Below are positions 53,043 through 62,926 of a stretch of DNA of 64,000 nucleotides, in pieces (positions within the stretch are counted from its first letter, which is position 1; the number at the start of each line of letters is the position of its first letter). The stretch covers positions 124,001 through 188,000 of the forward strand of contig NZ_WTYJ01000001.1 in NCBI RefSeq assembly GCF_009827305.1, given 5' to 3'. Origin of the DNA: Croceibacterium xixiisoli. GTDB lineage: Bacteria; Pseudomonadota; Alphaproteobacteria; Sphingomonadales; Sphingomonadaceae. The notes under the pieces were generated by a model. That model was not told the DNA's origin. It saw only the letters and a program-made list of their open reading frames with translations, and searched no databases. The position numbers and the translations under genes were made by a program.

Positions 53043-54230
53043 ATGGAAAAACGTCAGGTCGTGATCGTGGGCGCGGGCCCGGTCGGGTTGCTCACCGCGC
53101 TCGGCCTCGCGCGGCAGGGGATCCAGGTCACCGTGCTCGATGCCGAAACGGAGGTGATCCGCGCGCCGCGTGCCTCGGTCTATTTCCACACCACCCTGTC
53201 GGTGCTGCGCAAGCTTGGTCTGGATGATGACGCCCATGCCGTGGGTGAACCCTCGCATCTGTTCATGATGCACTGGCCAGCCAGCGGCGATGTCATGCGA
53301 TCAGACATGCGCGACGCGCTGGATCCGGGGCAGGAATTCGATCACAATCTCCATTTCGGGCAGGATCTGCTGGCCGATATGGTGCTGCGCCATCTCGCCG
53401 CTCACCCGCATGCAGAGGTGTTGTGGGATCATACGGTAACCGCGCTGGGCCAGGTCGAAGGATCGGCCCGGGTCAAGGCGGATACCGAAGAGGGCGAGCG
53501 CGTGTTCGAAGCCGATTGGGTGATCGGCGCCGATGGCGCGCGATCCGGCGTCCGCAGCCTGCTGGGCCTGCCGTTCGAAGGATTCACCTGGCCCGAACGG
53601 TTCGTGGCCGCAAACATCAGCTATCCCTTTGCCGAATGCGGCTTCGCCAATGCCAATATGGTGGTCGATCCGGTCAATTGGGCGGTGATCGCCCGGCTTG
53701 GACAGGGGAATCTGTGGCGGGTCACCTTTGGCGAGGATGCCGATTTGCCCGAACGCAGCCTGGCGAATCGCCTGCCGGGGCGGCTGGCGCAGATTCTGCC
53801 CGATCCGGCCCTGCCGCATGTGGTGCATGAATTTTCGCCCTATCGCGTGCATCAGCGCTGCGCCCCGCGTTTCCGCGTCGGCCGGGTGCTGCTGGCCGGC
53901 GATGCGGCCCATTCCTGCAACCCCTGTGGCGGCATGGGGCTGACCAGCGGGGTGCTGGATGCCGATATGCTGTCTGACGCGCTGGGCGCGGTGATCGCCG
54001 GGCGCGGTGGGGAAGATCTGCTGGATTTCTACGCCGCCGAACGCCGCCGCGTGTTTCAGGATGTCGCCGCGCCACTCTCCGCCCATTTCAAGCGTCTTCT
54101 ATCCGAAAGCGACCCGGCGCAGCGGGAGGCGGACAAGCAGGCGATGCTGGCCGGCGCGCGCAAGGGCGGGGCGGAGATCCGCTCCTCCTCCCTCGCCGAA
54201 CGGATCAGGGGCAATCCGCTGCCGCTTTGA
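53043..54230 (+). CDS. FAD-dependent aromatic monooxygenase (group A)
   Basis: A 395-residue flavoprotein monooxygenase of the PHBH/PobA-UbiH fold. The FAD motif is IVGAGPVGLLTALGLARQG, the DG motif is VIGADGARSGVRSLLG, and the GD motif is LLAGDAAHSCNPCGGMGLTSG. ANISYPFAECGFANANMVV and DFYAAERRRVFQDVAAPLS follow. It hydroxylates an aromatic or related ring with NAD(P)H and oxygen. The ATG at 53043 fits the usual family start; an open frame runs back to 52923. The substrate is unknown. Confidence 0.9.
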   Translation: MEKRQVVIVGAGPVGLLTALGLARQGIQVTVLDAETEVIRAPRASVYFHTTLSVLRKLGLDDDAHAVGEPSHLFMMHWPASGDVMRSDMRDALDPGQEFDHNLHFGQDLLADMVLRHLAAHPHAEVLWDHTVTALGQVEGSARVKADTEEGERVFEADWVIGADGARSGVRSLLGLPFEGFTWPERFVAANISYPFAECGFANANMVVDPVNWAVIARLGQGNLWRVTFGEDADLPERSLANRLPGRLAQILPDPALPHVVHEFSPYRVHQRCAPRFRVGRVLLAGDAAHSCNPCGGMGLTSGVLDADMLSDALGAVIAGRGGEDLLDFYAAERRRVFQDVAAPLSAHFKRLLSESDPAQREADKQAMLAGARKGGAEIRSSSLAERIRGNPLPL

Positions 54231-54242
54231 TTGACTCGAGAC

Positions 54243-55580
54243 TTAGCGACCGGGCTCGATCCGCCGCGCCCGGCTGAACGCCATCGCAGACAGCACCGCC
54301 GGCACCGCCATCGCCGCGCAGACGGCCAGCAGCCCCACGCCTTCGCCCAACAGCCAGCCGCCAGCCAGCGGGCCGAAGATCGAACCCACCCGACCGGCGG
54401 TGGTCGCAAAGCCCAGCCCGGTGGCGCGCAATTGCGGGGGGAAGGCATAGGCGATCGTCAGCCAGTTCGCCGTCGCCGATCCGAACAGCGCGGCCCCGAT
54501 CAGCGGGGCCAGGATCATCAGCGCGCTGACATTGCCGACGAAATGCCCGAATGCGGTGATCAGCACGGCCAGTGCCAGCATGGTGAACCACATCATGCGC
54601 TTCACCCCGATCACCCCGCACAGGAAACCGGCGGTCATGCCGCCGACGATCCCGCCATAGCTGACCCAGGCGGAATAGCGGGCCCCCAGTTCATCGGACA
54701 GCTGTTCCTGCGCCACCAGCGGCGGGCCCCAGTTGATGATGAAATACCAGGCGAACATGTTCAGCGCGTGGGCCAGGAACAGGATCAGAAAGGTGGAGCG
54801 GTGCACCGGCTGCAGCACATCGCCCAGCGCGCTGGATCCGCTGTCCTGCGGGCGCGGGGGCAATTGGCTGATTTCCGGCACGCGCATGCGGCGCAGCACG
54901 CGGTTGGTGGTGGCCAGCGCCCCGCGCGGCTGGCGCGTCAGCAGGAAATCCAGCGATTCGGGCAACCACAGGAAGGCGATCGGAAACAGCATGGCGGACA
55001 TGCCCGCGCCCACCCAGAATATCCCCCGCCAGCCATAGCCATCCAGCACCGCCACCGCGACATAGGCGCCGATGATCGTGCCGACCGGATAGGCGGCGGC
55101 CACCGTGCTGGCGGCGAATTCGCGCCGTTTCTGGCTGGCATATTCCAGCGCCAGCGTGCCCGCCGTGCTCGTCATCCCGCCGATACCGACCCCGGTGATC
55201 AGCCGCGCGGCGGCCATCATGGTGAAACCGTCGGACACGGCGGATATCGCCATGCCCGCGCTCATGAACAGCAGGCAGATCAGGATCGCCGGGCGCCGCC
55301 CCCACTGGTCGGCCACGGGCGATACGCCCAGCGCGCCCACGGCCATGCCGATCAGATTCATGCTCAACAGCGTGCCCAGTTCAGCCGGGCTAAGCCGCCA
55401 GTCCCGCGTCAGCGCCGATCCGGCCTGGGCCAGTGCCAGAATATCATAGCCGTCGATCATGTTGATCAGCACGCACAGCCCGATCACCCCATATTGCTTG
55501 AGGTTCATCGGCCGTTCGCGCAGCGTGGTGCGCGGGTCTGTGCCGGATGCATATCCGGCTGCCGGCGTTTCGCTTGCCAC
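54243..55580 (-). CDS. MFS transporter, aromatic acid:H+ symporter-like
   Basis: About 445 residues, 12 helices. LINMIDGYDILALAQAG, the signature VSPVADQWGRRPAILICL, RLITGVGIGGMTSTAG and LPESLDFLLTRQPRGA fit the AAHS family of benzoate and hydroxybenzoate symporters. The start is GTG 55580 (GGGAGAG upstream); ATG 55508 would lose the usual cytoplasmic tail. It runs opposite to the rest of the cluster and is convergent with the monooxygenase, 12 bases apart. It diverges from the CmcJ-like gene. Confidence 0.88.
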   Translation of the reverse strand: MASETPAAGYASGTDPRTTLRERPMNLKQYGVIGLCVLINMIDGYDILALAQAGSALTRDWRLSPAELGTLLSMNLIGMAVGALGVSPVADQWGRRPAILICLLFMSAGMAISAVSDGFTMMAAARLITGVGIGGMTSTAGTLALEYASQKRREFAASTVAAAYPVGTIIGAYVAVAVLDGYGWRGIFWVGAGMSAMLFPIAFLWLPESLDFLLTRQPRGALATTNRVLRRMRVPEISQLPPRPQDSGSSALGDVLQPVHRSTFLILFLAHALNMFAWYFIINWGPPLVAQEQLSDELGARYSAWVSYGGIVGGMTAGFLCGVIGVKRMMWFTMLALAVLITAFGHFVGNVSALMILAPLIGAALFGSATANWLTIAYAFPPQLRATGLGFATTAGRVGSIFGPLAGGWLLGEGVGLLAVCAAMAVPAVLSAMAFSRARRIEPGR

Positions 55581-55677
55581 CAAGACTGTTCTCTCCCGTC
55601 ACCACTATGCTGCGGCCCTGACAGGCTATGCCGGGCGCCGTCGCGCGCCAAGGGAACCAGCGAAGGAGAGGTTGGCG

Positions 55678-56511
55678 GTGAGCGAAACCCAGACCGATGG
55701 ATATTCCGATAAAAAGGCCAGCGCGCGCGACGTGCAGACGATGATGAAATATGTCGTGCGCGGGGAAAAGGCGACCTTCCACCCCGGTGACCGGACCAAG
55801 AGCTACTGGCCGGGGGAAGACCATCCCGTGACCATCCATGACGTCCGCCCGATCGCCGATCAGCTGGCCTTCGATCGCAACGGCTTCGTCCTGGCCACGG
55901 GCGCCAGCACGGTGCAGGATTTCACCCAGCCGGCGCAGCAGGATCTTTATGCCCGGGAGACAGAGGCGCTGGTGAAGCGACTGACCGGGGCCGACAAGGT
56001 GATAGGCTTCGGGGCGATGATCCGCACCAATGCCGGCGGCACCCATGGCCATAACCAGCCTGCCCATGGCGCGCATGTCGATTACGGCGCGCGCACGGTG
56101 GCCGATTTCACCCGCGATCTGCTGCCTGCGGAGGAGGCGGAGGAACGGTTGGCGCGGCGGCATATGCTGCTCAATGTCTGGCGCCCGATCGTGCCGGTCG
56201 AAAGCGCGCCCTTTGCCGTCTGCGATGCCAGCACGGTGCGGCGCGAGGATCTGTTCGACAGCGAAGTGGTCGGCGGGCTGGGCGATTTCGGGCGCCGCTC
56301 GCTCTGGGGCTTCAATCTCGCCTGGCGGCCCGATCACCGCTGGTACTGGGTGCCGGACATGCAGCCCGAAGAAGCGCTGGTGTTCAAGCTGTTCGACAGC
56401 GATCCCGATGCGGTGCAGTTCACCGCACACAGCGCCTTTGACGATCCCACCGCCAAGCCCGGCGCCGCCCCGCGCCAGAGCATCGAACTGCGCACCATCG
56501 CCTATCTCTAA
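55678..56511 (+). CDS. CmcJ/NvfI-family oxidoreductase
   Basis: A 277-residue soluble protein (GTG start with AAGGAGAGG upstream). The family pattern of CmcJ/asaB-type proteins is visible: NGFVLATGASTVQDFTQPAQQ, HGAHVDYGARTVADF, HMLLNVWRPIVPVESAPFAVCD and HRWYWVPDMQPEEALVFKLFDSD, then FTAHSAFDDPTA and SIELRTIAYL. The His-x-Asp of HVD and the later His of FTAH could be metal ligands. CmcJ takes part in 7-alpha-methoxylation of cephamycin in Streptomyces, and relatives occur mostly in fungal pathways. It starts the plus-strand catabolic run. The reaction here is unknown. Confidence 0.8.
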   Translation: MSETQTDGYSDKKASARDVQTMMKYVVRGEKATFHPGDRTKSYWPGEDHPVTIHDVRPIADQLAFDRNGFVLATGASTVQDFTQPAQQDLYARETEALVKRLTGADKVIGFGAMIRTNAGGTHGHNQPAHGAHVDYGARTVADFTRDLLPAEEAEERLARRHMLLNVWRPIVPVESAPFAVCDASTVRREDLFDSEVVGGLGDFGRRSLWGFNLAWRPDHRWYWVPDMQPEEALVFKLFDSDPDAVQFTAHSAFDDPTAKPGAAPRQSIELRTIAYL

Positions 56512-56617
56512 GGCGCGGATTGGCCAGTCTTCGCGCGCTGCCAAAAGATTTTCGCCCCGGCGCAAGCTGGCGCGGCGCGGCGCGGCCTAGACTTCGGGGC
56601 AAGGAGCAGGAGAGTTC

Positions 56618-57847
56618 ATGGCACAGGCCGTTCTGGACGAAGTGATCGCGGCGCAGGGCCATCAGGTGCCGGTGCATGGGCGTTATGATCCGCAATTTGC
56701 CGCACTGGCCGATGCCTTCATCGAAAACTTCCAGCAGGAAGAGGAACTGGGCGCCGCCGTCTCTGTCGTGATCGACGGGGAAACCGTGGCCGATCTGTGG
56801 GGCGGCCATGCCCGTGCTTCGCGGCAGCAGGAATGGGGCGAACACACCACCGTCTGCATGATGAGCGTGGCCAAGGGCGTCACCGGCATCTGTTTCAACA
56901 TGCTGATCGATGCCGGGCTGGTCGATCCCGATGAACGCGTCGCCCGCTACTGGCCCGAATTCGCCCAGGCGGGCAAGATCGACATTCGCGTGCGCCATAT
57001 TCTCGATCACACCGCCGCGATTCCTGTGCTGACCACCGATGTGATGCAGCCGGGCGGGTTCTTCGATTACCCCGCCTACATCCGCGCACTGGAGGTGCAG
57101 GAACCGCTGTGGCAGCCGGGCACGCGGGCGGCCTATCACGTGCACAATCAGGGATTCCTGCTCGGCGAAATCATGCGCCGGGTCACGGGCATGAATGTCG
57201 GCAGTTTCCTGCGCCGCCATGTCACCGGGCCCTTGCAGGCCGAATACTGGATCGGCGGTATGTCCGCCGATGAACAGGCGCATGTCGCCGAAGTGCTGCC
57301 CAACACCGGCGCGCGGCTGTTCGCGGCCAAGGATCAGGCGCTGCCCGAACGGCCAACCACGCCCGAAGGGTGGCAGGATGGTGCCGTGCTGCGCAGCTTC
57401 GCCTTCCTCCAGAACCCGAGCGAACCCTGGTATGACACGATGAACTCACCGCGCTGGCGCGAGGTGGAGATTGCCAGCGGTTCCGGCCACGGCAATGCCC
57501 GTGCGGTCGCGCGGATCTATGGCGCCACTGTCGGTACGGTCGACGGCGTCAGCCTGCTGTCCCCGCATCAGCTGGCGGCGATGATCACCGAGCAGCACAA
57601 CCAGACCGAGCTGCTGCAGGAACGCCCCTATCACCAGGCGCTGGGTGTGCTGCTCAACACGCCGGAGGCGGTGTTCATGGGCCCCAATCCGCGCAGCTTC
57701 GGCCATCATGGCCTGGGCGGTTCGATCGGTTTTGGCGATCCCGACCGGCGGATCGGTTTTTCCTATTGCTGCAATCAGATGCACGCCGTCGGCACCAATG
57801 GTCCGCGCGCGAAGCGGCTGATCGATGCCCTCTATTCGGTTTTGTGA
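56618..57847 (+). CDS. Serine hydrolase, class C beta-lactamase fold (EstB type)
   Basis: A 409-residue beta-lactamase-family esterase. The S-x-x-K nucleophile motif is MSVAKGVT (about residue 88), and the second-motif Tyr is in AAYHVHNQGFLLGE. HGLGGSIGFGDPDRRIGFSYC near the end is the third-motif region (HGLGG). There is no signal peptide, so it is cytoplasmic and more likely an esterase/lactonase than a drug resistance enzyme. AGGAG and GGAGAG precede the ATG. It is followed by the PcaC-like gene after 11 bases. Confidence 0.88.
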   Translation: MAQAVLDEVIAAQGHQVPVHGRYDPQFAALADAFIENFQQEEELGAAVSVVIDGETVADLWGGHARASRQQEWGEHTTVCMMSVAKGVTGICFNMLIDAGLVDPDERVARYWPEFAQAGKIDIRVRHILDHTAAIPVLTTDVMQPGGFFDYPAYIRALEVQEPLWQPGTRAAYHVHNQGFLLGEIMRRVTGMNVGSFLRRHVTGPLQAEYWIGGMSADEQAHVAEVLPNTGARLFAAKDQALPERPTTPEGWQDGAVLRSFAFLQNPSEPWYDTMNSPRWREVEIASGSGHGNARAVARIYGATVGTVDGVSLLSPHQLAAMITEQHNQTELLQERPYHQALGVLLNTPEAVFMGPNPRSFGHHGLGGSIGFGDPDRRIGFSYCCNQMHAVGTNGPRAKRLIDALYSVL

Positions 57848-57858
57848 AGGACGATACG

Positions 57859-58257
57859 ATGGATCAGGAACTGTTCGACAAGGGTATGAAAATTCGCCGC
57901 GAGGTGCTGGGCGATGCCTATGTCGACCGCGCGCTGTCGAAATCCGGCCCGTTCAACGATCCGCTGCAGGAACTCGTCACCACCTATTGCTGGGGCTGGT
58001 GCTGGGGGCGCGACGGGCTGGAAAAACGCGATCGCAGCCTGATCAATCTGGCGATGATCGCCGTGCTCAACCGCGGGCATGAGCTCAAGGCGCATATTCG
58101 CGGCGCGCTCAACAATGGGCTGACCCGTGAACAGATCCGCGAAGTGCTGCTGCAGGTCGGCATTTATGGCGGCATCCCGGCGACGGTCGACAGCTTCCGC
58201 CTGGCCAATGAAGCCTTCGCCGAAATCGACAGCGAAGCGCAGGATGGCGCCGCCTGA
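57859..58257 (+). CDS. Carboxymuconolactone decarboxylase family protein (PcaC-like)
   Basis: A 132-residue protein. TTYCWGWCWGRDGLEKRDRSLINLAMIAVLNRG then ELKAHIRGALNNGLTREQIREVLLQ and YGGIPATVDSFR match the CMD family, with the WG-W-R pattern of the PcaC group. PcaC decarboxylates gamma-carboxymuconolactone in the beta-ketoadipate pathway, but no other pca gene lies here. The Cys in YCWGWCWG are not the C-x-x-C of AhpD peroxidases. It overlaps the next gene by one base. Confidence 0.9.
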   Translation: MDQELFDKGMKIRREVLGDAYVDRALSKSGPFNDPLQELVTTYCWGWCWGRDGLEKRDRSLINLAMIAVLNRGHELKAHIRGALNNGLTREQIREVLLQVGIYGGIPATVDSFRLANEAFAEIDSEAQDGAA

Positions 58258-58730
58258 TGGACGATTTGGCACGCCTGCTGATCGAACGCGAATGCGCGCG
58301 GCTGCCGCTGCTGTTCGCGCTGCATGCCGATCAGGGCGATCACGCGGCGCTGGCGGCGCTGTTCACCCACGATTGCGTGTTCGCCCGGCCGTTCCAGCCC
58401 GATCATCCGTTTCACGGGCGCGATCGGGTGCAGGCGATCTTCCGCGATCGGCCGCCGATCCTGGTGCGCCACATCGTTACCAATGTGCTGGTCGATGTCG
58501 TGAATGCGGATGAGGCGCGCGGCACCAATTATCTCGCCATGCTGTCCAGCCATGCCGCCGTCACCCCGCCGCAGGAAGCCGGGGGATTGTATGTTGGCGG
58601 TTTCGAAGATCGCTATGTCCGCACGGCAGACGGCTGGAAATTCGCCAGCCGACGCGGATCGGTGGCGCTGCACCAAGGTGGGGCGATGCCGGTAATCCCG
58701 CCGCCCAGCGACGAGGCGCGCGGCCTCTAA
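58257..58730 (+). CDS. NTF2-fold protein (SnoaL-4-like)
   Basis: A 157-residue protein. LIERECARLPLLFALHADQGDHAALAALFTHDCVF is the classic start of SnoaL-type nuclear transport factor 2 proteins, with KFASRRGSV at the end. These cone-shaped folds often act as hydratases, isomerases or dehydratases on cyclic ketones. The catalytic residues cannot be assigned. It starts at the last base of the PcaC-like stop, so it is translationally coupled. Confidence 0.85.
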   Translation: MDDLARLLIERECARLPLLFALHADQGDHAALAALFTHDCVFARPFQPDHPFHGRDRVQAIFRDRPPILVRHIVTNVLVDVVNADEARGTNYLAMLSSHAAVTPPQEAGGLYVGGFEDRYVRTADGWKFASRRGSVALHQGGAMPVIPPPSDEARGL

Positions 58731-58776
58731 CAAGCATCGAAAAACGGCCCATGACGAGGCCGATGGAGAGACGATC

Positions 58777-59186
58777 ATGACCATCACCGCCAAGAACGCC
58801 AATGAACAGCTGGTGCTCGATTTCTTCAAAGTCCTGTCCTCCGGCGATCTGGAGGCCTTGCGCGCCTTCTTCCACGATACATCGGTCTGGCAGCCCAAGG
58901 TGAAGGAAATTGCCGGTGCTGGCGAACATGTCGGCATGGCCATCATCGATCTGTTCCTCGCCCCGGTGCGCGGGATGTTCGAACAGGGCGATCCCAAGAT
59001 CCATGTCACCCATCTGTTTTCCGATGGTCCCACGGTGGGGGTCGAATCCTATTCGGTGGGCAAGACGATGGACGGCAAGGTCTATGAAAATGACTACGCC
59101 TGGGTCTTCACCGTCTCGAACGGCAAGATCGACCGGATGCACGAATATATGGACAGCCATTACACGGCCAAGCTGTTCGGAATGGA

Positions 59187-59190
<4 letters not shown>
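58777..59190 (+). CDS. NTF2-fold protein (limonene-epoxide-hydrolase-like)
   Basis: A 137-residue protein. ANEQLVLDFFKVLSSGDLEALRAFFHDTSVWQPK resembles the start of SnoaL/limonene-1,2-epoxide hydrolase relatives, and YAWVFTVSNGKIDRMHEYMDSHY is the usual end. It may bind or turn over the same class of substrates as its neighbour. It overlaps the SDR gene by 4 bases. The reaction is unknown. Confidence 0.82.
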
Positions 59191-59942
<752 letters not shown>

Positions 59943-59953
59943 AAGGAACGGGA

Positions 59954-61099
59954 ATGATGCAGGTGTGGCAGGACAGGCTCGATCGGTTGCGGGCGGTCAT
60001 CGAAGGCGATGTCGCACGCGGCGATTATTTCGGCCTGGTGCTGAAGGTGGCGCGCGGCGGGGACGTGGTGTTCGAAGAAGCCATCGGCGCGGCGGATGCC
60101 GATGGCACGCGCGCGCTGAAGACCGATGATGTGTTTTCGATCTTCTCGGTCACCAAGGCCTTCACCAATATCCTGATCCTCAAGGCGATAGAGGAGGGCC
60201 GCTTCGCGCTGACCACCAGGGTGCGCGACATGCTGCCCGAATTCACCGGCGCGCCGCGTGAAGACGCGACCTATTACCATCTGCTCACTCATACCGCCGG
60301 CATGCCCGGGGTCTGGTCGCCCAAGCCGGGCATGTATCTCGACCGGCTGGATGAGCTGTATGATGCGGTGATCGCCAATGTGCATGGCGCGGTGCCGCCG
60401 GGCGAACGCTGCGATTATTCGCCGCTGGTCAATCATGTGCTGATGGGGATGACGCTGGTGCGGCATGATCCCAAGGGGCGCGATTATCAGACGCTGCTGC
60501 GCGAAGATCTGTTCGATCCGCTCGGCATGACCAGCACCAGCATGGGGCTGCGCGCCGATCTGCAGCCGCGCCATGTGAAGCCGGATATGCGCGGAACGGT
60601 GCCGATCCAGCATCTCAGCCGCAATCTGCCCGGCGATCATGCGCTGTTCGAAGATCCGGCGACCGAAAGCCCGCATGTCGGCTGCGCCTCGACTGCCGGC
60701 GATCTGTGGCGCTTTGCCGAAATGCTCCGTCGTGGGGGCGAACTGGGCGGCACACGCATCCTGTCCCCGCGCATGGTGCAGGTCGCGCGGCAGGTGCATA
60801 CGGGCGATCTGCCCAATGAACTCTACAAGGCGGCGCATCTGCGCGCCGGCTGGGCGGTGGCGCCGGCCTATATGGGGCTCGGCTTCAATGTGCGCGGCAC
60901 GCGCATCGTCAATCACCAGCTCGGCACGCTCACCAGCCCGGAAACCTTCGGCAATTACGGCGCGGGCAGCACGCTGCTGTGGGTCGATCCCGCGCTCGAC
61001 GTCAGCTTCGCGGCCTGCAGCGCCGGGGTGATGACGCAGACGGCCAATATCGAACGCTTCCAGAAGCTCAGCGATCTGGTGGTTTCAGCAATGACGTGA
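59954..61099 (+). CDS. Serine hydrolase, class C beta-lactamase fold (second copy)
   Basis: A 381-residue relative of EstB-like esterases. The S-x-x-K motif is FSVTKAFTN (about residue 66), and the Tyr motif is CDYSPLVNHVLMG (about 153). The C-terminal motif near RIVNHQLGTLTS differs from the usual HGG triad. It differs in sequence from the hydrolase at 56618. Cytoplasmic. The start is ATG 59954 (AAAGGAACGGG upstream). Confidence 0.87.
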   Translation: MMQVWQDRLDRLRAVIEGDVARGDYFGLVLKVARGGDVVFEEAIGAADADGTRALKTDDVFSIFSVTKAFTNILILKAIEEGRFALTTRVRDMLPEFTGAPREDATYYHLLTHTAGMPGVWSPKPGMYLDRLDELYDAVIANVHGAVPPGERCDYSPLVNHVLMGMTLVRHDPKGRDYQTLLREDLFDPLGMTSTSMGLRADLQPRHVKPDMRGTVPIQHLSRNLPGDHALFEDPATESPHVGCASTAGDLWRFAEMLRRGGELGGTRILSPRMVQVARQVHTGDLPNELYKAAHLRAGWAVAPAYMGLGFNVRGTRIVNHQLGTLTSPETFGNYGAGSTLLWVDPALDVSFAACSAGVMTQTANIERFQKLSDLVVSAMT

Positions 61100-61154
61100 C
61101 CCTGCACCGCATGGGCCACGCGCCCGCAGGAAGCAGGTCGGGAAAGGACAAACA

Positions 61155-62717
61155 ATGAGCGACGCGGATATCATCATCATCGGGGCCGGCCACAATGGGC
61201 TGGTCGCCGGGGCCTATCTGGCCGTGGCGGGCAAGCGCGTGCTGGTGCTCGAACGCAATGAATGGTTCGGCGGCGGGGTGGTGACGCGGGAACTCACCCG
61301 CCCCGGTTTCCACCACGATCAGCATTCGATGAGCCACATCTTCATCCAGGGCAATCCGCTGCTGCTGGCGGACGAACTGGGGCTGAAGCGCAAATACGGG
61401 CTGCAATATGTCTTCCCCGACGTGCCGATGATGAGCGTTTGGGAAGATGGCACCACCCTGCCGCTGCATCGCGATCCGGCCAAATCGGCGGAGGCGATCC
61501 GCCGCTTTTCGGCCAGGGATGCCGATGCCTTCCTCGAACTCTCGCGTCAGGCTGCGGCCTGGCTGCCGATGGTGCAGGCCGGGCTCTATTCTCCGCCCAT
61601 GCCGCAGGGCGCGCAGGCGGCGATGATGGACCAGAGCCCGGAAGGGCGCGAATTGTGGCGTACCATGCAGCTGTCGACCTTCGACCTGATGGAAGAGCTG
61701 TTCGAACATGAAAAGGTGCAGGCGCATTTCGCCCGCGTGGCCGGGGAAAACCTCGTCAGCCCGGACGAGAAATCGACCGGGATCGGCGCCTATGTCTTCC
61801 TCGGCTTCCTCGAAAAATTCGGCTTCGGCGTGCCGGTGGGCGGATCGGGCAGCCTCTCCGCCGCGCTGATCCGCTGTATCGAGGATCATGGTGGCAGCAT
61901 CCGCAACAATGCCCAGGTGCGCGAAGTCACCAGCCAGGGCGAACGCGCCACCGGCGTGGTGCTGGATGATGGCACGCGGCTGACTGCGGGGGATGCCATC
62001 ATCGGCGCGCTGCATCCGCATCTGCTGCCCGATCTGGTGCCCGGCGTGCCGGCGCATGTGGCGAAGAATGCCAAGCGCACGCATATCACCGATGCCGCCT
62101 GCTTCACCGTCCATGCCGCGCTCGACGGGCCGCTCCGCTTCAAGGCGGGCGATCTGTCGGCGGTGATGTATGAACTGATGCCCGACAGCTATGAAGTGCT
62201 GCGGCGCGGCTTCGACGATCTGCGCTATGGCGAATTCGTCCGTCAGCCGCTGGTCGGCGTGGGGCAGTTGACCCAGCATGATCCCAGCCGCTGCCCCGAT
62301 GGCAAGGCGATTTTCCACGCCTGGGACTATGTGCCCTATAACCATCCCGAAGGCCGCAATTGGGATGAGGCGAAGGGCGATTATGCCCAGCGCATCATCG
62401 CGCGCATGGGCGATTTCATTGAAAACGTGCCCGATGTGATCCTGGATTTCCATGCCGACAGCCCGGTGGACATGGAACGCACCAGCCCCAGCTTCCTGCG
62501 CGGGGATCTGCATGGCATCGCCACTCCGCCCTATCAGTCGGGCGCGCACCGGCCGACGCCTGAACTGGGCCAGTACCGCGTGCCGGGTGTGGACCGGCTC
62601 TATCTGGTCGGCCCGTTCCAGCATCCGGGCGGCGGCGTGTTCGGCGCCGGGCGCGCCACGGCCATGGTCGCGGCGGAGGATCTGGGCATCGAATTCGACC
62701 GGATCGCCGTGGCATGA
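61155..62717 (+). CDS. FAD-dependent oxidoreductase, phytoene desaturase-like (COG1233)
   Basis: A 520-residue flavoprotein. The ADP-binding motif is IIGAGHNGLVAGAYLAVAGK followed by VLERNEWFGGGVVTRE, and the C-terminal FAD motif is YLVGPFQHPGGGVFGAGRAT, with VPVGGSGSLSAALIRCIEDHGG in the middle. Such proteins are often annotated as phytoene dehydrogenases but act on varied cyclic or steroid-like substrates. AAAGGA precedes the ATG. Overlaps the small gene that follows by 4 bases. Confidence 0.9.
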   Translation: MSDADIIIIGAGHNGLVAGAYLAVAGKRVLVLERNEWFGGGVVTRELTRPGFHHDQHSMSHIFIQGNPLLLADELGLKRKYGLQYVFPDVPMMSVWEDGTTLPLHRDPAKSAEAIRRFSARDADAFLELSRQAAAWLPMVQAGLYSPPMPQGAQAAMMDQSPEGRELWRTMQLSTFDLMEELFEHEKVQAHFARVAGENLVSPDEKSTGIGAYVFLGFLEKFGFGVPVGGSGSLSAALIRCIEDHGGSIRNNAQVREVTSQGERATGVVLDDGTRLTAGDAIIGALHPHLLPDLVPGVPAHVAKNAKRTHITDAACFTVHAALDGPLRFKAGDLSAVMYELMPDSYEVLRRGFDDLRYGEFVRQPLVGVGQLTQHDPSRCPDGKAIFHAWDYVPYNHPEGRNWDEAKGDYAQRIIARMGDFIENVPDVILDFHADSPVDMERTSPSFLRGDLHGIATPPYQSGAHRPTPELGQYRVPGVDRLYLVGPFQHPGGGVFGAGRATAMVAAEDLGIEFDRIAVA

Positions 62718-62926
62718 AGATCTTTTCCGCCGACAAATCCGAACTGATGCAGGTCACCACGATCGAGCGGAAGGGCGATGATCTGGTGCTGAAGGGCAAG
62801 GTGTTCGGCACCATGCCGATGACGGCCCTGCTGACCCCGGAACAGGCGCGCGCCTTCATGAAGCTGCTGACGCCCAAGCTGATGTTCTTCCTCCTCACCC
62901 TGCCGTTTCGCAAAGGGCCCAATTGA
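62714..62926 (+). CDS. Small protein of unknown function, 70 aa
   Basis: A 70-residue protein: MKIFSADKSELMQVTTIERK then KGKVFGTMPMTALLTPEQAR and a hydrophobic helix with FMKLLTPKLMFFLLTLPF. It has an N-terminal beta-like part and a C-terminal amphipathic or membrane-like helix. It overlaps both neighbours (4 bases upstream, 1 base downstream), which shows it is translated within the operon. No family name is recognised, but the packing supports a real gene. Confidence 0.75.
   Translation: MKIFSADKSELMQVTTIERKGDDLVLKGKVFGTMPMTALLTPEQARAFMKLLTPKLMFFLLTLPFRKGPN

Noticed and set aside
54231-55712. A 493-codon plus-strand frame opposite the second MFS gene.
   Set aside because: Shadow composition and no motif; the minus strand has a full set of MFS signatures.
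56618-57847. Beta-lactamase-type gene as an antibiotic resistance determinant.
   Set aside because: No signal peptide and catabolic context; EstB-like esterase is the better reading.
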